Part shown: one piece after another, positions 8,565 to 16,757 of the stretch
How positions within the stretch are numbered: position 1 is the stretch's first letter
How the letters are laid out: every line of letters begins with the position of its first letter
Assembly: GCA_045651165.1 (NCBI GenBank)
Contig: JAZRRX010000049.1
Span: 1-64,000, forward strand
Direction: 5' to 3'
DNA: 64,000 nt
DNA from: RGIG4608 sp045651165
GTDB lineage: Bacteria > Bacillota > Clostridia > Oscillospirales > CAG-272
The notes under the pieces: model-generated
What the model was told of the DNA's origin: nothing
The model's input: only the letters and a program-made list of their open reading frames with translations
The model's database searches: none
Position numbers and translations under genes: made by a program

Positions 8565-10061
8565 CTATTTATTCGCGCGTCCTGTTCTCATAGTTACGTC
8601 AAGAATCTTTTTCTTAAGATCTTCACTTGCGTAATCCGGAGCTGCGCGATACGTCCAGTTGCCTTCTGCAACCGCAGGAGTATTAATTCTACCAATGCTA
8701 TTTGGCAATTCAAGATAATCCTGAAGTGGAACCATAGCAAGATTTGCAGGGCTTGTCATTGCAAATTCGATAAGTGCTTCTATAGGATTTTGATCCAATC
8801 TTCTGGGACATTCCAATCTAAATCTATCGAGTGCCTCACCCACAAGATTGTCATACCAAGTGGCTGTACAATCGCTATCGTGAGATGCAGAATATACAAT
8901 ACAGTTAGCGTTGGGATAATTTCTTGGGAGGTACTCACTTTCTTCATCATAGAATGCGAAGTGAAGCATCTTCATTCCAGGAAAACCTGTCTGTTCAAGA
9001 AGCTCAATTACATCATCTGTAATAAGACCCAAGTCCTCTGCAATAATTTTAGATTCGGGCAACGCCTTATCAATTGCTTCGAACAAAGGGAGACGAGGTC
9101 CAATTTCCCATGTGCCGTATCTTGCGGTATCATGGTCAGCAGGAATTGCATAGTAGCTTGCGAAACCACGGAAGTGGTCAATTCTTATAATATCATAAAG
9201 ATCAAAATTTGCTTTCGCGCGATTTACCCACCAAGCATAATCCTGTTCTTTCATGAGATCGTAATTGTAAATGGGATTTCCCCAAAGCTGACCGTCAACT
9301 GAAAATCCATCGGGGGGACATCCCGCAACGATTGTAGGATTATAATTTCTGTCAAGCAAGAATTGTTCAGGTGCACTCCACACGTCAACACTATCGTGTG
9401 CAACGTAAATGGGCATATCACCTATAATTGTGATATCTTTTGAGTGTGCGTATTCAACGACTGCCTTCCATTCTGTCATAAATTCAAACTGAATCCATTT
9501 CCAGAAATTCATCTCACCCTCAAATTCACCCTTGTGCTGACGAGCAGAAGCAATGTTCTTATGCTCATCTCCCCAAAGAGTCCACTGACAGTAATTGTAG
9601 TGTACCTTGAGTGCCATAAAGAGCGCATAGTCCTCAAGCCAAGCAGCTGTCTTTTCACAGAATGCATCATATTGGGCATTAGGAGTAAATCTAGCAAATG
9701 CTTTGCGAAGCATTTCGTAGCGAGTGTTAAAAAGAAAACCGTAGTCAACCTTGCCCTGTTCGTGCTCGTAGGAGTCAAGCTCATCCTTTGTAAGCAAACC
9801 CTGCTTATAAAGAAGCTCGGGAGCTATGAAATAAGGATTGCCTGCACAAGCAGCAGGAGATTGATAAGGGCTATCACCATAAGATGTTGGATTAAGCGGT
9901 AAGACCTGCCAACAAGTCTGTTTAGTTTCACTCAAAAAATCCACGAAATCAAAAGCGCATTTACCAAAGTCACCAATGCCGTATTTAGCGGGTAAAGAGC
10001 TAACGGGCATCAATATTCCGCTTTTGTGTGTAAAACCAAAGTTATTCTTTGTGTTATTCAA
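8565..10061 (-). CDS. malQ: 4-alpha-glucanotransferase (amylomaltase, GH77)
   Basis: MalQ transfers alpha-1,4-glucan segments between maltodextrins in the cytoplasm, turning imported oligosaccharides into substrates for phosphorylase. At 498 residues it has the usual length. Family signatures include SGILMPVSSLPAKYGIGDFG near the start, RIDHFRGF (catalytic Asp, about 294), AEDLG (catalytic Glu, about 338) and SASHDSDC (about 386), where the family normally reads GTHDNDT; the key Asp is kept. The start is set at a TTG at 10061 because AAGGAG lies 7 nt upstream; the ATG 48 nt earlier has no ribosome-binding site and only adds an unrelated leader. First gene of the operon, 46 bp before pulA. There is no signal peptide. 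Confidence 0.93.
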   Translation of the reverse strand: MNNTKNNFGFTHKSGILMPVSSLPAKYGIGDFGKCAFDFVDFLSETKQTCWQVLPLNPTSYGDSPYQSPAACAGNPYFIAPELLYKQGLLTKDELDSYEHEQGKVDYGFLFNTRYEMLRKAFARFTPNAQYDAFCEKTAAWLEDYALFMALKVHYNYCQWTLWGDEHKNIASARQHKGEFEGEMNFWKWIQFEFMTEWKAVVEYAHSKDITIIGDMPIYVAHDSVDVWSAPEQFLLDRNYNPTIVAGCPPDGFSVDGQLWGNPIYNYDLMKEQDYAWWVNRAKANFDLYDIIRIDHFRGFASYYAIPADHDTARYGTWEIGPRLPLFEAIDKALPESKIIAEDLGLITDDVIELLEQTGFPGMKMLHFAFYDEESEYLPRNYPNANCIVYSASHDSDCTATWYDNLVGEALDRFRLECPRRLDQNPIEALIEFAMTSPANLAMVPLQDYLELPNSIGRINTPAVAEGNWTYRAAPDYASEDLKKKILDVTMRTGRANK

Positions 10062-10114
10062 AATATTTCTCCTTTCTATATAAATAAAGAAATACTTATA
10101 TATTTCCACTCAAC

Positions 10115-10143
10115 ATTATAACATTTTGACCCAAAAAAGTCAA
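10115..10143 (-). promoter_or_regulatory. Promoter of the malQ-pulA operon with an inverted repeat at -35
   Basis: TTGACT, 17-bp spacer, TATAAT on the minus strand. The -35 region overlaps an inverted repeat, TTGAC-N8-GTCAA (10126-10143), which could be an operator for a sugar-responsive regulator. No regulator gene adjoins the operon except the XRE gene behind it. Confidence 0.75.
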
Positions 10144-10180
10144 TCATTTGTATATTATTTAAGCAAAAAATATTAAACAA

Positions 10181-10206
10181 AAAGCACCGATAATTTTCGG
10201 TGCTTT
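10181..10206 (-). terminator. Terminator of the XRE regulator gene
   Basis: AAAGCACCGA pairs with TCGGTGCTTT across a 6-nt loop, followed by a broken T-run on the minus strand. It separates the regulator from the malQ operon. Confidence 0.85.
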
Positions 10207-10231
10207 TGAACAAAATTCATTTCATTAGACA

Positions 10232-11080
10232 CTATTTTCTTTTTCTTATCCTTTTATCAAGTGCATTTGCGATAGGATAATATACGGCTATTGTCACAAA
10301 AAGGAGCCAGGATGGATGCCAGTTTCCGTGATACATACCAAGATAGAGATATACGCAAGTAACAAAAACGGGATAAGCAAATTCGCTAAATCTTCTCTTA
10401 TATATCGCTTCAACGAATGAATAATAAACGGGTATCGTTACAAAAATTATCCACGACAATGCCCAACCGCCGCAAACGTTATAAAAGCCGAATAAAAGGT
10501 ATAAAATAGCACATATTACTGCATACGGGAACTCAAGCCAGAACTTTGCTGGGCGTGAAATCTTAATATGTAATTTATTTCCGTTTTTTAGTTCTTTTTC
10601 GTTAGCATATACGGTCTCATAAAGTTCGTCATCATTTTCAACATCATCAATTTTATCTTCTATTTTTTTGAATACTTTTTCCATTATTTTACCATTGATA
10701 TTGATTTTAACAGTATTACCGTTTTTCTCTTCAACAACAATACCGTTAGAACCGATTTTCACCTTATCTTCACCGTCATCAATATCTATGTAAAGCTCCT
10801 CGTTATTTCGAGTTTCTTCACTTACAGAAGGTTCTTCAAAATTTTCTTTTGCTTCTTCTTTGTTACTTCTCTCTTCTTTTTCTCCATAAATAAGCTCATC
10901 AAGGGAAAGATCATAAATTTTAGCAAGAGCGATAAGGTTATCAGTATCAGGACTTGCTTCACTTCTCTCCCATTTAGATACTGCTTGACGCGATACGCCA
11001 AGCTTTTCTGCAAGTTCCTCTTGAGAAAGATTATGCTTTTTTCTTAATTCATACAATCTATTAGCAGTTTCAAGTGTCAT
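10232..11080 (-). CDS. XRE-family regulator with C-terminal membrane domain
   Basis: The 282-residue protein has an N-terminal helix-turn-helix of the Cro/C1 type (about 7-60, LSQEELAEKLGVSRQAVSKWE). An acidic linker (about 75-180) follows, and then a membrane domain with about four hydrophobic segments (about 185-275). This layout suits a membrane-tethered DNA-binding protein that senses an envelope signal; no ligand can be named. AAAGGAG precedes the ATG. The gene is monocistronic, with its own promoter, a palindromic operator candidate just downstream of the -10 box and its own terminator, which together suggest autoregulation. Confidence 0.85.
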   Translation of the reverse strand: MTLETANRLYELRKKHNLSQEELAEKLGVSRQAVSKWERSEASPDTDNLIALAKIYDLSLDELIYGEKEERSNKEEAKENFEEPSVSEETRNNEELYIDIDDGEDKVKIGSNGIVVEEKNGNTVKININGKIMEKVFKKIEDKIDDVENDDELYETVYANEKELKNGNKLHIKISRPAKFWLEFPYAVICAILYLLFGFYNVCGGWALSWIIFVTIPVYYSFVEAIYKRRFSEFAYPVFVTCVYLYLGMYHGNWHPSWLLFVTIAVYYPIANALDKRIRKRK

Positions 11081-11160
11081 GTGTATTCTCCTTTGCTATG
11101 TTTTTGTAATCAAAGTATATCAAAAAAGATTATTTTTACCATACATTTTAGTTTTCAATT

Positions 11161-11179
11161 ATGCAACTTTTGGTTGCAT
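11161..11179. promoter_or_regulatory. Candidate operator (ATGCAAC-N5-GTTGCAT)
   Basis: A perfect 7-bp inverted repeat with a 5-bp spacer begins 5 bp beyond the -10 box of the XRE gene promoter, so a bound dimer would cover the transcription start. Binding by the XRE protein itself is inference from position. Confidence 0.6.
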
Positions 11180-11184
11180 TTACT

Positions 11185-11213
11185 ATTATAACGCGTATTT
11201 TTGAGTTTTTCAA
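11185..11213 (-). promoter_or_regulatory. Promoter of the XRE regulator gene
   Basis: TTGAAA, 17-bp spacer, TATAAT on the minus strand, about 100 bp upstream of the start codon. Confidence 0.75.
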
Positions 11214-11229
11214 GACAAAAAACAAAAAA

Positions 11230-11257
11230 AATAAAGAGTGCCGAAGCACTCTTTATT
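11230..11257 (-). terminator. Terminator of rplS
   Basis: A perfect 12-bp stem AATAAAGAGTGC/GCACTCTTTATT with a CGAA loop is followed by seven T on the minus strand. Confidence 0.92.
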
Positions 11258-11273
11258 TTCGTTAAGTTGTAAA

Positions 11274-11615
11274 TTAGATTCTTTCCTTAACCTTAGACGC
11301 CTTACCAACTCTATCACGAAGATAGTAAAGTTTTGCACGTCTAACCTTACCGTGTCTGATGATATCAACCTTTTCAACGTTAGGAGAGTGGATGGGGAAT
11401 GTCTTTTCAACACCAACACCATATGCTACTCTTCTTACTGTGAATGTTTCAGAGATACCGCCGCCGTGTTTAGCGATAACTGTACCTTCGAAAAGCTGAA
11501 CTCTTTCACGTGTTCCCTCTTTGATTTTGTTGTGAACGCGAATTGTGTCACCAACGTTAACCTCGGGGAGTTCCTTCTTAAGCTGCTCATTTGTAAAAGC
11601 CTTGATCAAATCCAT
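11274..11615 (-). CDS. rplS: 50S ribosomal protein L19
   Basis: The 113-residue protein starts MDLIKAFTNEQLK and carries the family core (VGDTIRVHNKIKEGTRERVQ, FEGTVIAKHGGG, VEKTFPIHSPNVEKV, KLYYLRDRVGK). L19 lies at the 30S-50S interface. I set the start at 11615 because AAGGAGG lies 9 nt upstream; an in-frame ATG 33 nt earlier falls inside the leader hairpin. The gene stands alone here, without trmD or rimM, and has its own strong promoter, a leader of about 90 nt and its own terminator. Confidence 0.97.
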   Translation of the reverse strand: MDLIKAFTNEQLKKELPEVNVGDTIRVHNKIKEGTRERVQLFEGTVIAKHGGGISETFTVRRVAYGVGVEKTFPIHSPNVEKVDIIRHGKVRRAKLYYLRDRVGKASKVKERI

Positions 11616-11637
11616 TGTTTGGCCCTCCTTAAAAATC

Positions 11638-11673
11638 GGAATATTCATGCAGAGCGTCGCAGCGGACTATTCC
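11638..11673 (-). promoter_or_regulatory. Candidate L19 leader structure in the rplS 5' UTR
   Basis: In the transcript GGAATA pairs with TATTCC, enclosing a GC-rich core (GTCCGCTGCGACGC), and the structure ends about 15 nt before the Shine-Dalgarno. L19 autoregulatory leaders are known in Firmicutes. The match here is by position and shape only. Confidence 0.45.
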
Positions 11674-11708
11674 ATATAATATCTATGTGACATACACATA
11701 CAGCATGT

Positions 11709-11737
11709 ATTATAGCACAACTTTATATAAATTGCAA
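11709..11737 (-). promoter_or_regulatory. Promoter of rplS
   Basis: TTGCAA, 17-bp spacer, TATAAT on the minus strand; initiation would be about 85-90 nt before the start codon. Confidence 0.8.
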
Positions 11738-11745
11738 GTATTTTT

Positions 11746-13149
11746 TTAGATTTTTATAAATTTTTTTAATATTCCCCTTATAGCACCAATGAGTGTTTTA
11801 GCATTCACTACAAAGAGCGCAAAAACAAGCAATCCTTGAACTATAAAATTGAACGGCAATCCCAATACCATAAATACAATTTGAATAAAAACTATAAGCG
11901 TATTAAGTGCAAGTTTATATGCTTTCAAATCAAATGGCATAAAGGATTTTGAATGAACGGCGCGCAACACAAAAACTGCAAAATAACTGATAGCAGTTGC
12001 GATTCCTGCACCCTGTGCTCCCATTCGAGGAATCAAATATAAATTCAAAACAATGTTAATCCCAGCACCTACAGCAGCAGTTACTAAAGACATTGTAGTT
12101 TTCTTTTTAACAGTATAAATAGTTCCAATAAAGGTTACAAGAGAAGAAAATACTGTTGCCAACAATAGCACGGGCATAAATGACCACGCGCTGAAATAGG
12201 ATTCATTCAACAATATTCTTGTTGCAAGTGGAGTGAATGGAATAAGCATAGAGCATCCAAAGAAAAGTATTGCTTGATATCTTTCAAACACCTCTGCAAA
12301 AAAATTGCTAACTTCCCTTTCGTCCTTAGACTCCGAAATAGCAGAAAGCTGCCACGCTTCGTTAAATACACCTGCAACTAAAGCTATAATTGTGGGTATC
12401 TTATATGCCGCAGAATAAAGTCCATTTGCGGCGAAATCGCAGATATAAGAAACCATAAATCTATCGGAAACGTTAGTAATCCACCAAATAACCGTAGTAG
12501 GCATCATGGGTAAACTATACTTTAACATTTCTTTAATTTTGAGTTTGGAAACTGCCTTTAAAGAAAAATCTTTATATAGTTTTGCATAAAAAATCAAGAA
12601 AACAGTTCCAAGAGCATCTGCAACCGCCACAGAAAGAACATATCCCGTAACACCAAGCTTCATAGGTATTAAGAAAAGCAAATTAAATGCTATCGTTAAG
12701 GCAGTTCCAAGAATGCTTTGAACGGCATATAATTTCATTCTTCCTTTTGCTCTTATATATTCCTTACAAAGAGTATGGAAGTTTGAACTCACCACATAAA
12801 ACGCGATAAGCCAAGCGTAATTTGTAAAAGATGGGATAAACGAAACAAATGGAGAAAGAAGCAAGAAAACCGTACTTGATAAAAGCAAAACGCTAACGCC
12901 GGACGAAAAAATCGTCTTGTGATTCTCTTCATTATCCGCAGAAAAACGGAACACTCCATGAGTAATTCCTATGCAACAAAACGGTATCAAAAGGTTTGCC
13001 GCGTTGGTGATAAGGTCAGCTGTACCATATTGCTCTGCCGACAAAATCGCCGTATAAAGAGGCATCAAAAAATAGACCAAAAGCTTCGATGAAAACGTGC
13101 CAATTGACAATATTAACGTGTTAGATAATAGCTTTTTGTACTTGTCCAT
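11746..13149 (-). CDS. Polysaccharide/lipid-linked oligosaccharide flippase (MOP superfamily)
   Basis: The 467-residue integral membrane protein has about 12-14 hydrophobic segments spread along its whole length and an N-terminus typical of Wzx/PST exporters (LILSIGTFSSKLLVYFLMPLYTAILS...YGTADLI). Family members flip lipid-linked sugar precursors across the membrane for wall or exopolysaccharide synthesis. The substrate cannot be told, and no glycosyltransferase cluster adjoins it. AGGAGG lies 6 nt before the ATG, and the gene has its own consensus promoter. MurJ is an alternative within the superfamily, but the local sequence looks more like the PST group. Confidence 0.82.
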   Translation of the reverse strand: MDKYKKLLSNTLILSIGTFSSKLLVYFLMPLYTAILSAEQYGTADLITNAANLLIPFCCIGITHGVFRFSADNEENHKTIFSSGVSVLLLSSTVFLLLSPFVSFIPSFTNYAWLIAFYVVSSNFHTLCKEYIRAKGRMKLYAVQSILGTALTIAFNLLFLIPMKLGVTGYVLSVAVADALGTVFLIFYAKLYKDFSLKAVSKLKIKEMLKYSLPMMPTTVIWWITNVSDRFMVSYICDFAANGLYSAAYKIPTIIALVAGVFNEAWQLSAISESKDEREVSNFFAEVFERYQAILFFGCSMLIPFTPLATRILLNESYFSAWSFMPVLLLATVFSSLVTFIGTIYTVKKKTTMSLVTAAVGAGINIVLNLYLIPRMGAQGAGIATAISYFAVFVLRAVHSKSFMPFDLKAYKLALNTLIVFIQIVFMVLGLPFNFIVQGLLVFALFVVNAKTLIGAIRGILKKFIKI

Positions 13150-13183
13150 TTTGTTTACCTCCTGTCAAAATTTTAACTCTATT

Positions 13184-13212
13184 ATTATAGCACATTTTTC
13201 CTTTTCAGTCAA
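13184..13212 (-). promoter_or_regulatory. Promoter of the flippase gene
   Basis: TTGACT, 17-bp spacer, TATAAT on the minus strand, about 35 bp before the start codon. Confidence 0.82.
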
Positions 13213-13242
13213 CGAAATTCTTAAGATTTTTAAAATAAAAAA

Positions 13243-13262
13243 CCCACCGCTTTCGCGGTGGG
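13243..13262 (-). terminator. Terminator of hpf
   Basis: CCCACCGC and GCGGTGGG pair around a 4-nt loop, followed by TTTTTTATTTT on the minus strand. Confidence 0.9.
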
Positions 13263-13274
13263 GGATAGTTTGTA

Positions 13275-13802
13275 TTATTTATAAATTATTGGATTGATAA
13301 GTCCATATGTTCCGTCTTTTCTTGTGTAAACTACGGATACGTTTCCTATTTCATCATTGAAGAATACAAAGAACTGATGTCCGATAAGGTTCATCTGCAT
13401 AATTGCTTCTTCAACACTCATTGGAAAGAGTTCGAATTCCTTTGTTCTAACAATGAATTCGGGATCTTCATCAAGAATTTCACCATAATCTGGGAAATAA
13501 AATTCGCCGTCTTTAGATCTCTTTTCAAGACGTGTTTTGTTCTTTCTAATCTGGCGGTCAATTGCCTCTACGCAACGATCCATTGCGTTTTGGAAGCTGA
13601 TGTCATCAACCTCAGCACGAAAGATTGTGTTTGCACCGTGAATCGTGATTTCAACGTTATCACGTTCACGCTTACAACTGAACGTTACTGTTGCGGAGGC
13701 CTCTGAACCAAAATATTTGTCCAGTCTTGCGAGTTTCTTTTCAGCCATTTCTTTGGTTGAATCCCAAACGTTCATCTGTCTGCCAACAATAGTAATTTTC
13801 AT
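13275..13802 (-). CDS. hpf: Ribosome hibernation promoting factor, long form
   Basis: The 175-residue protein has the N-terminal S30AE/YfiA fold (about 1-100, MKITIVGRQMNVWDSTKEMAEKKLARLDKYF, then KTRLEKR). The C-terminal dimerisation domain is about 115-175 (IVRTKEFELFPMSVEEAIMQMNLIGHQFFVF). Long HPF pairs two 70S ribosomes into inactive 100S dimers in stationary phase or stress. AAAGGA precedes the ATG. The transcript would begin at a small hairpin (GAAAGAGA/TCTCTTTC, 13833-13850), which could stabilise the 5' end. The gene is monocistronic. Confidence 0.95.
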   Translation of the reverse strand: MKITIVGRQMNVWDSTKEMAEKKLARLDKYFGSEASATVTFSCKRERDNVEITIHGANTIFRAEVDDISFQNAMDRCVEAIDRQIRKNKTRLEKRSKDGEFYFPDYGEILDEDPEFIVRTKEFELFPMSVEEAIMQMNLIGHQFFVFFNDEIGNVSVVYTRKDGTYGLINPIIYK

Positions 13803-13857
13803 CGTATCATTCCTTTCGAATTGTATTTAAATGAAAGAGATTTCTCTTTCTGATTAA

Positions 13858-13886
13858 ATTATATCACATTAATTTTTATTTGTAAA
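13858..13886 (-). promoter_or_regulatory. Promoter of hpf
   Basis: TTTACA, 17-bp spacer, TATAAT on the minus strand; the start would fall at the 5' edge of an 8-bp hairpin at 13833-13850. Confidence 0.75.
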
Positions 13887-13904
13887 TAGTTTATATAAAA
13901 AATA

Positions 13905-13949
13905 TCGACTTTTCATTTATTTTGTGAAAATTGCACAATGAAAAATCGA
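13905..13949 (-). terminator. Probable AT-rich terminator of the histidine phosphatase gene
   Basis: TCGACTTTTCATT pairs with AATGAAAAATCGA (one mismatch), with T-runs on both sides. It lies between two minus-strand genes. The stem is weak and the loop is large. Confidence 0.5.
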
Positions 13950-13972
13950 CATTTTTTAATATTTATTTAGTT

Positions 13973-14617
13973 TTAATCCATTTTTTTGACACCAACGTGG
14001 GTGATTATTTCTCCAAGATGAGCGTCATGACCATACTCAATTACATTATACTTTCCGTCCTCATAATCAACATGGCAAACTGCTGCATTTGACACCCAAT
14101 CATACTGTTGCAAATTGTCAAGTCCATCGCCATGCCACAAGCAATTCATAACTCGAATTACTGTTGCGTGAGTTCCGATAAGAACAGTTTTTCCATCATT
14201 CTCTGCAAGGATTTCTTCGATTGTTTTCTTGATACGATCAAACACATCAGAAATCTTCTCTCCCCCATCGGGATGTGCATTTCCAATATCATTTTGGAAC
14301 ATCCAATAAGTTTCGGGGAATTTTTCTGCTATCTCAGTAAATGGTTTTTGCTCCCATTCACCTGCATAGATTTCGCGAAGCCCTTCTCTTTTATGAATTT
14401 CAAGTCCAAGATTTTCTGCAGTGGGTAAAACAGTGTTATATGCTCTGCAAAGGTCACTTGAATAAATCTTATCTATATGAAACTGCTTTAAATATTCAGT
14501 TGTTCTTTTAACCTGTTCTTCCCCAAGTTCAGAGAGTCCCCAGTCAGTCTGACCAATAAATATTCTTTTAAAATTGCCAATGCTATTTCCGTGTCTAACT
14601 ATAATAAGGTGTACCAT
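13973..14617 (-). CDS. Histidine phosphatase family protein (phosphoglycerate mutase-like)
   Basis: The 214-residue cytoplasmic protein carries the catalytic RHG motif at its N-terminus (LIIVRHGNSIGN), the second Arg region (KIYSSDLCRAYNT), the acid Glu region (LREIYAGEWE) and a late His (VLIGTHATVIR). These fix it in the histidine phosphatase superfamily. The actual substrate (phosphoglycerate, alpha-ribazole phosphate or another phosphoester) cannot be decided from sequence, and there are no cobalamin genes nearby. AAAGGA lies before the ATG, and there is a clear promoter upstream. Confidence 0.9.
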   Translation of the reverse strand: MVHLIIVRHGNSIGNFKRIFIGQTDWGLSELGEEQVKRTTEYLKQFHIDKIYSSDLCRAYNTVLPTAENLGLEIHKREGLREIYAGEWEQKPFTEIAEKFPETYWMFQNDIGNAHPDGGEKISDVFDRIKKTIEEILAENDGKTVLIGTHATVIRVMNCLWHGDGLDNLQQYDWVSNAAVCHVDYEDGKYNVIEYGHDAHLGEIITHVGVKKMD

Positions 14618-14646
14618 TATTAATTTCCTTTCGAGTTTCTGCAGAT

Positions 14647-14675
14647 ATTATACTACATTTTGATGGGTTCTTCAA
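14647..14675 (-). promoter_or_regulatory. Promoter of the histidine phosphatase gene
   Basis: TTGAAG, 17-bp spacer, TATAAT on the minus strand, about 30 bp before the start codon. Confidence 0.8.
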
Positions 14676-14725
14676 GAATTTTTATCATATTTTTTCATTA
14701 TTTTATACTTTTTTTAAAAATCATA

Positions 14726-14754
14726 TTGTAATTTTTTGTTTTTTTATTTATAAT
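14726..14754 (+). promoter_or_regulatory. Promoter of nadE
   Basis: TTGTAA, 17-bp T-rich spacer, TATAAT, 36 bp upstream of the ATG. Confidence 0.78.
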
Positions 14755-14790
14755 AAGAAAAGATATACTTTTTGAAAGGATTTAAATCCA

Positions 14791-16710
14791 ATGAAACACG
14801 GCTTTTTAAAGGTGGCATGCGCGACTCCCAAAATTAAGGTTGCCGATTGCACCTATAACGTTAATGAATTGATAAGCATTGCAAAGGATGCAAACGAACA
14901 GCACGTTAAAGTGCTTGTTTTCCCCGAACTTTGCATAACATCATATTCTTGTGCTGATATGTTCTTCTCAAACGTTCTTTTGGATAGCTCTTATCAAGCG
15001 CTTGTTCACTATGTTGAGCAGACAAAAGAATATGATATGCTGAGTATCGTCGGTCTTCCTATGTTTTATGAAAACAAAATATATAACTGCGCTGCCGTTG
15101 TTAAAGGCGGCGAATTGCTTGGCATTGTTGCAAAGAGCAATCTTCCCACTTATGGTGAGTTTTATGAGGGCAGATATTTCGTTCCTTGTCCCGAGGAGAA
15201 TATTGACTACTTATTCAATGGAAAAATTGTTCCATTTGGCAGAAATATTCTTTTCTCTTGCAACACAATGCCTTTGCTTAAGGTGGGAGTTGAAATTTGT
15301 GAGGATATTTGGGTAAATACTCCTCCATCAAATATGCTCTCTCTTGCAGGCGCTACTTTGCTTGCTAACCTTTCCGCGTCAAACGAAATAGTTGCAAAGG
15401 ATGAATATCGCAGAACCCTTGTTTCTTCCCAATCTGCAAAGACAGTTTCGGCATATATATATGCAAACTGTGGTGAGGGTGAATCAACCACAGATATGGT
15501 TTGCTCAGGTCATAGCATTATCGCAGAAAATGGTTCTGTTATTTCTGAGAGAGTTCCCTTTGACTATTCAAAAGGAAAATTCATAACTGCCGACGTTGAC
15601 CTTGAAAAGCTTTCATTAGAGCGCAGAAGAAGAAATACTGTTACAACTAATATTGACAGAAATATAGTTAATGTTCCATTTGATTTTAAAATCGAAGAAA
15701 CTAATATTTCTCGTTACATTGACCCACATCCATTTGTATCCTCCGATGCTAATGAACTTGCACGCAACATCAATACAGTTCGTTCAATTCAAGCTTACGG
15801 CTTAAAGCAAAGAATGAGTGTCGCTTGCACGGATAAATGTATAATCGGTGTTTCGGGTGGCCTTGACAGCACACTTGCACTTCTTTCAACTGTTCACGCA
15901 TTCAAGGTTATGGGCAAGGATACAAAAAATATAATTGCAGTAACAATGCCCTGCTTTGCAACAAGTGAAAGAACCAAATCAAATGCAATAGCTCTTGCCA
16001 ATCTACTTCAAGTTGAGCTTCGTGAAATAGACATTCGCGATGCACTTACGCTTCATCTCAAGAGCATTGGACACGAGTTGAATGTACACGACACTGTGTA
16101 TGAAAACGCTCAAGCAAGAGAACGCGCACAAATACTTATGGATATCGCAAATGCCGAAAACGGACTTGTTATAGGCACTGGTGACCTTTCCGAGCTTGCA
16201 CTTGGATTTACAACATACGGTGGAGATTTGACTTCTATGTATTCTCTTAATGCTGGAGTTCCCAAAACACTCATTCCCCATATACTTAAATTCTATGCGG
16301 GAGAAAATTCGACTATTGCAGAGGTTATTGATGATATAATCAAGACTCCAATTAGTCCCGAGCTTATTCCTGCAGAAAATGGCGAAATCATGCAAATCAC
16401 CGAGAATATCGTTGGTCCATATGAGCTTCACGATTTCTTCCTTTATAATATGCTCACTCATCACTACTCTCCCGAAAAGCTTTTCAGAGTGGCACAAATA
16501 GCGTTTGAAAACAAATATGATAATGAAACCCTCATATCTTGTCTTAGAACATTTGTCAAGAGATTTTTCTCTCAACAATTCAAGCGTTCATCCATGCCTG
16601 ATGGTCCTAAAATTTTTGGTGTTGGTCTTTCTCCAAGAGGAGATCTTAAGATGCCGAGTGATGCTTCAAGTGCAGAATGGCTCAAGAGTATTGATAATAT
16701 AAAATATTAA
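14791..16710 (+). CDS. nadE: Glutamine-dependent NAD(+) synthase
   Basis: NadE makes NAD from nicotinate adenine dinucleotide, ATP and glutamine. The 639 residues comprise an N-terminal nitrilase-fold glutaminase (about 1-300) and a C-terminal NAD synthetase domain (about 325-639). In the first, the catalytic triad is visible as Glu46 (FPELC), a Lys in VAKSNLPTYGEFYE and the Cys in VEICEDIW (about 170). In the second, the PP-loop reads GVSGGLDST (about 353-361), followed by GTGDLSELALGFTTYGGD. This is the long two-domain form, able to use glutamine directly. GAAAGGA precedes the start. Monocistronic between its own promoter and terminator. Confidence 0.96.
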   Translation: MKHGFLKVACATPKIKVADCTYNVNELISIAKDANEQHVKVLVFPELCITSYSCADMFFSNVLLDSSYQALVHYVEQTKEYDMLSIVGLPMFYENKIYNCAAVVKGGELLGIVAKSNLPTYGEFYEGRYFVPCPEENIDYLFNGKIVPFGRNILFSCNTMPLLKVGVEICEDIWVNTPPSNMLSLAGATLLANLSASNEIVAKDEYRRTLVSSQSAKTVSAYIYANCGEGESTTDMVCSGHSIIAENGSVISERVPFDYSKGKFITADVDLEKLSLERRRRNTVTTNIDRNIVNVPFDFKIEETNISRYIDPHPFVSSDANELARNINTVRSIQAYGLKQRMSVACTDKCIIGVSGGLDSTLALLSTVHAFKVMGKDTKNIIAVTMPCFATSERTKSNAIALANLLQVELREIDIRDALTLHLKSIGHELNVHDTVYENAQARERAQILMDIANAENGLVIGTGDLSELALGFTTYGGDLTSMYSLNAGVPKTLIPHILKFYAGENSTIAEVIDDIIKTPISPELIPAENGEIMQITENIVGPYELHDFFLYNMLTHHYSPEKLFRVAQIAFENKYDNETLISCLRTFVKRFFSQQFKRSSMPDGPKIFGVGLSPRGDLKMPSDASSAEWLKSIDNIKY

Positions 16711-16717
16711 ACAAAAC

Positions 16718-16748
16718 AAAAGAACCGAGAAAATTTCTCGGTTCTTTT
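16718..16748. terminator. Bidirectional terminator between nadE and the PEG-repeat pair
   Basis: A 12-bp stem AAAAGAACCGAG/CTCGGTTCTTTT with a 7-nt loop has T-runs on both strands. It serves the converging genes nadE and the 104-residue repeat protein. Confidence 0.9.
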
Positions 16749-16757
16749 TTATTAACA

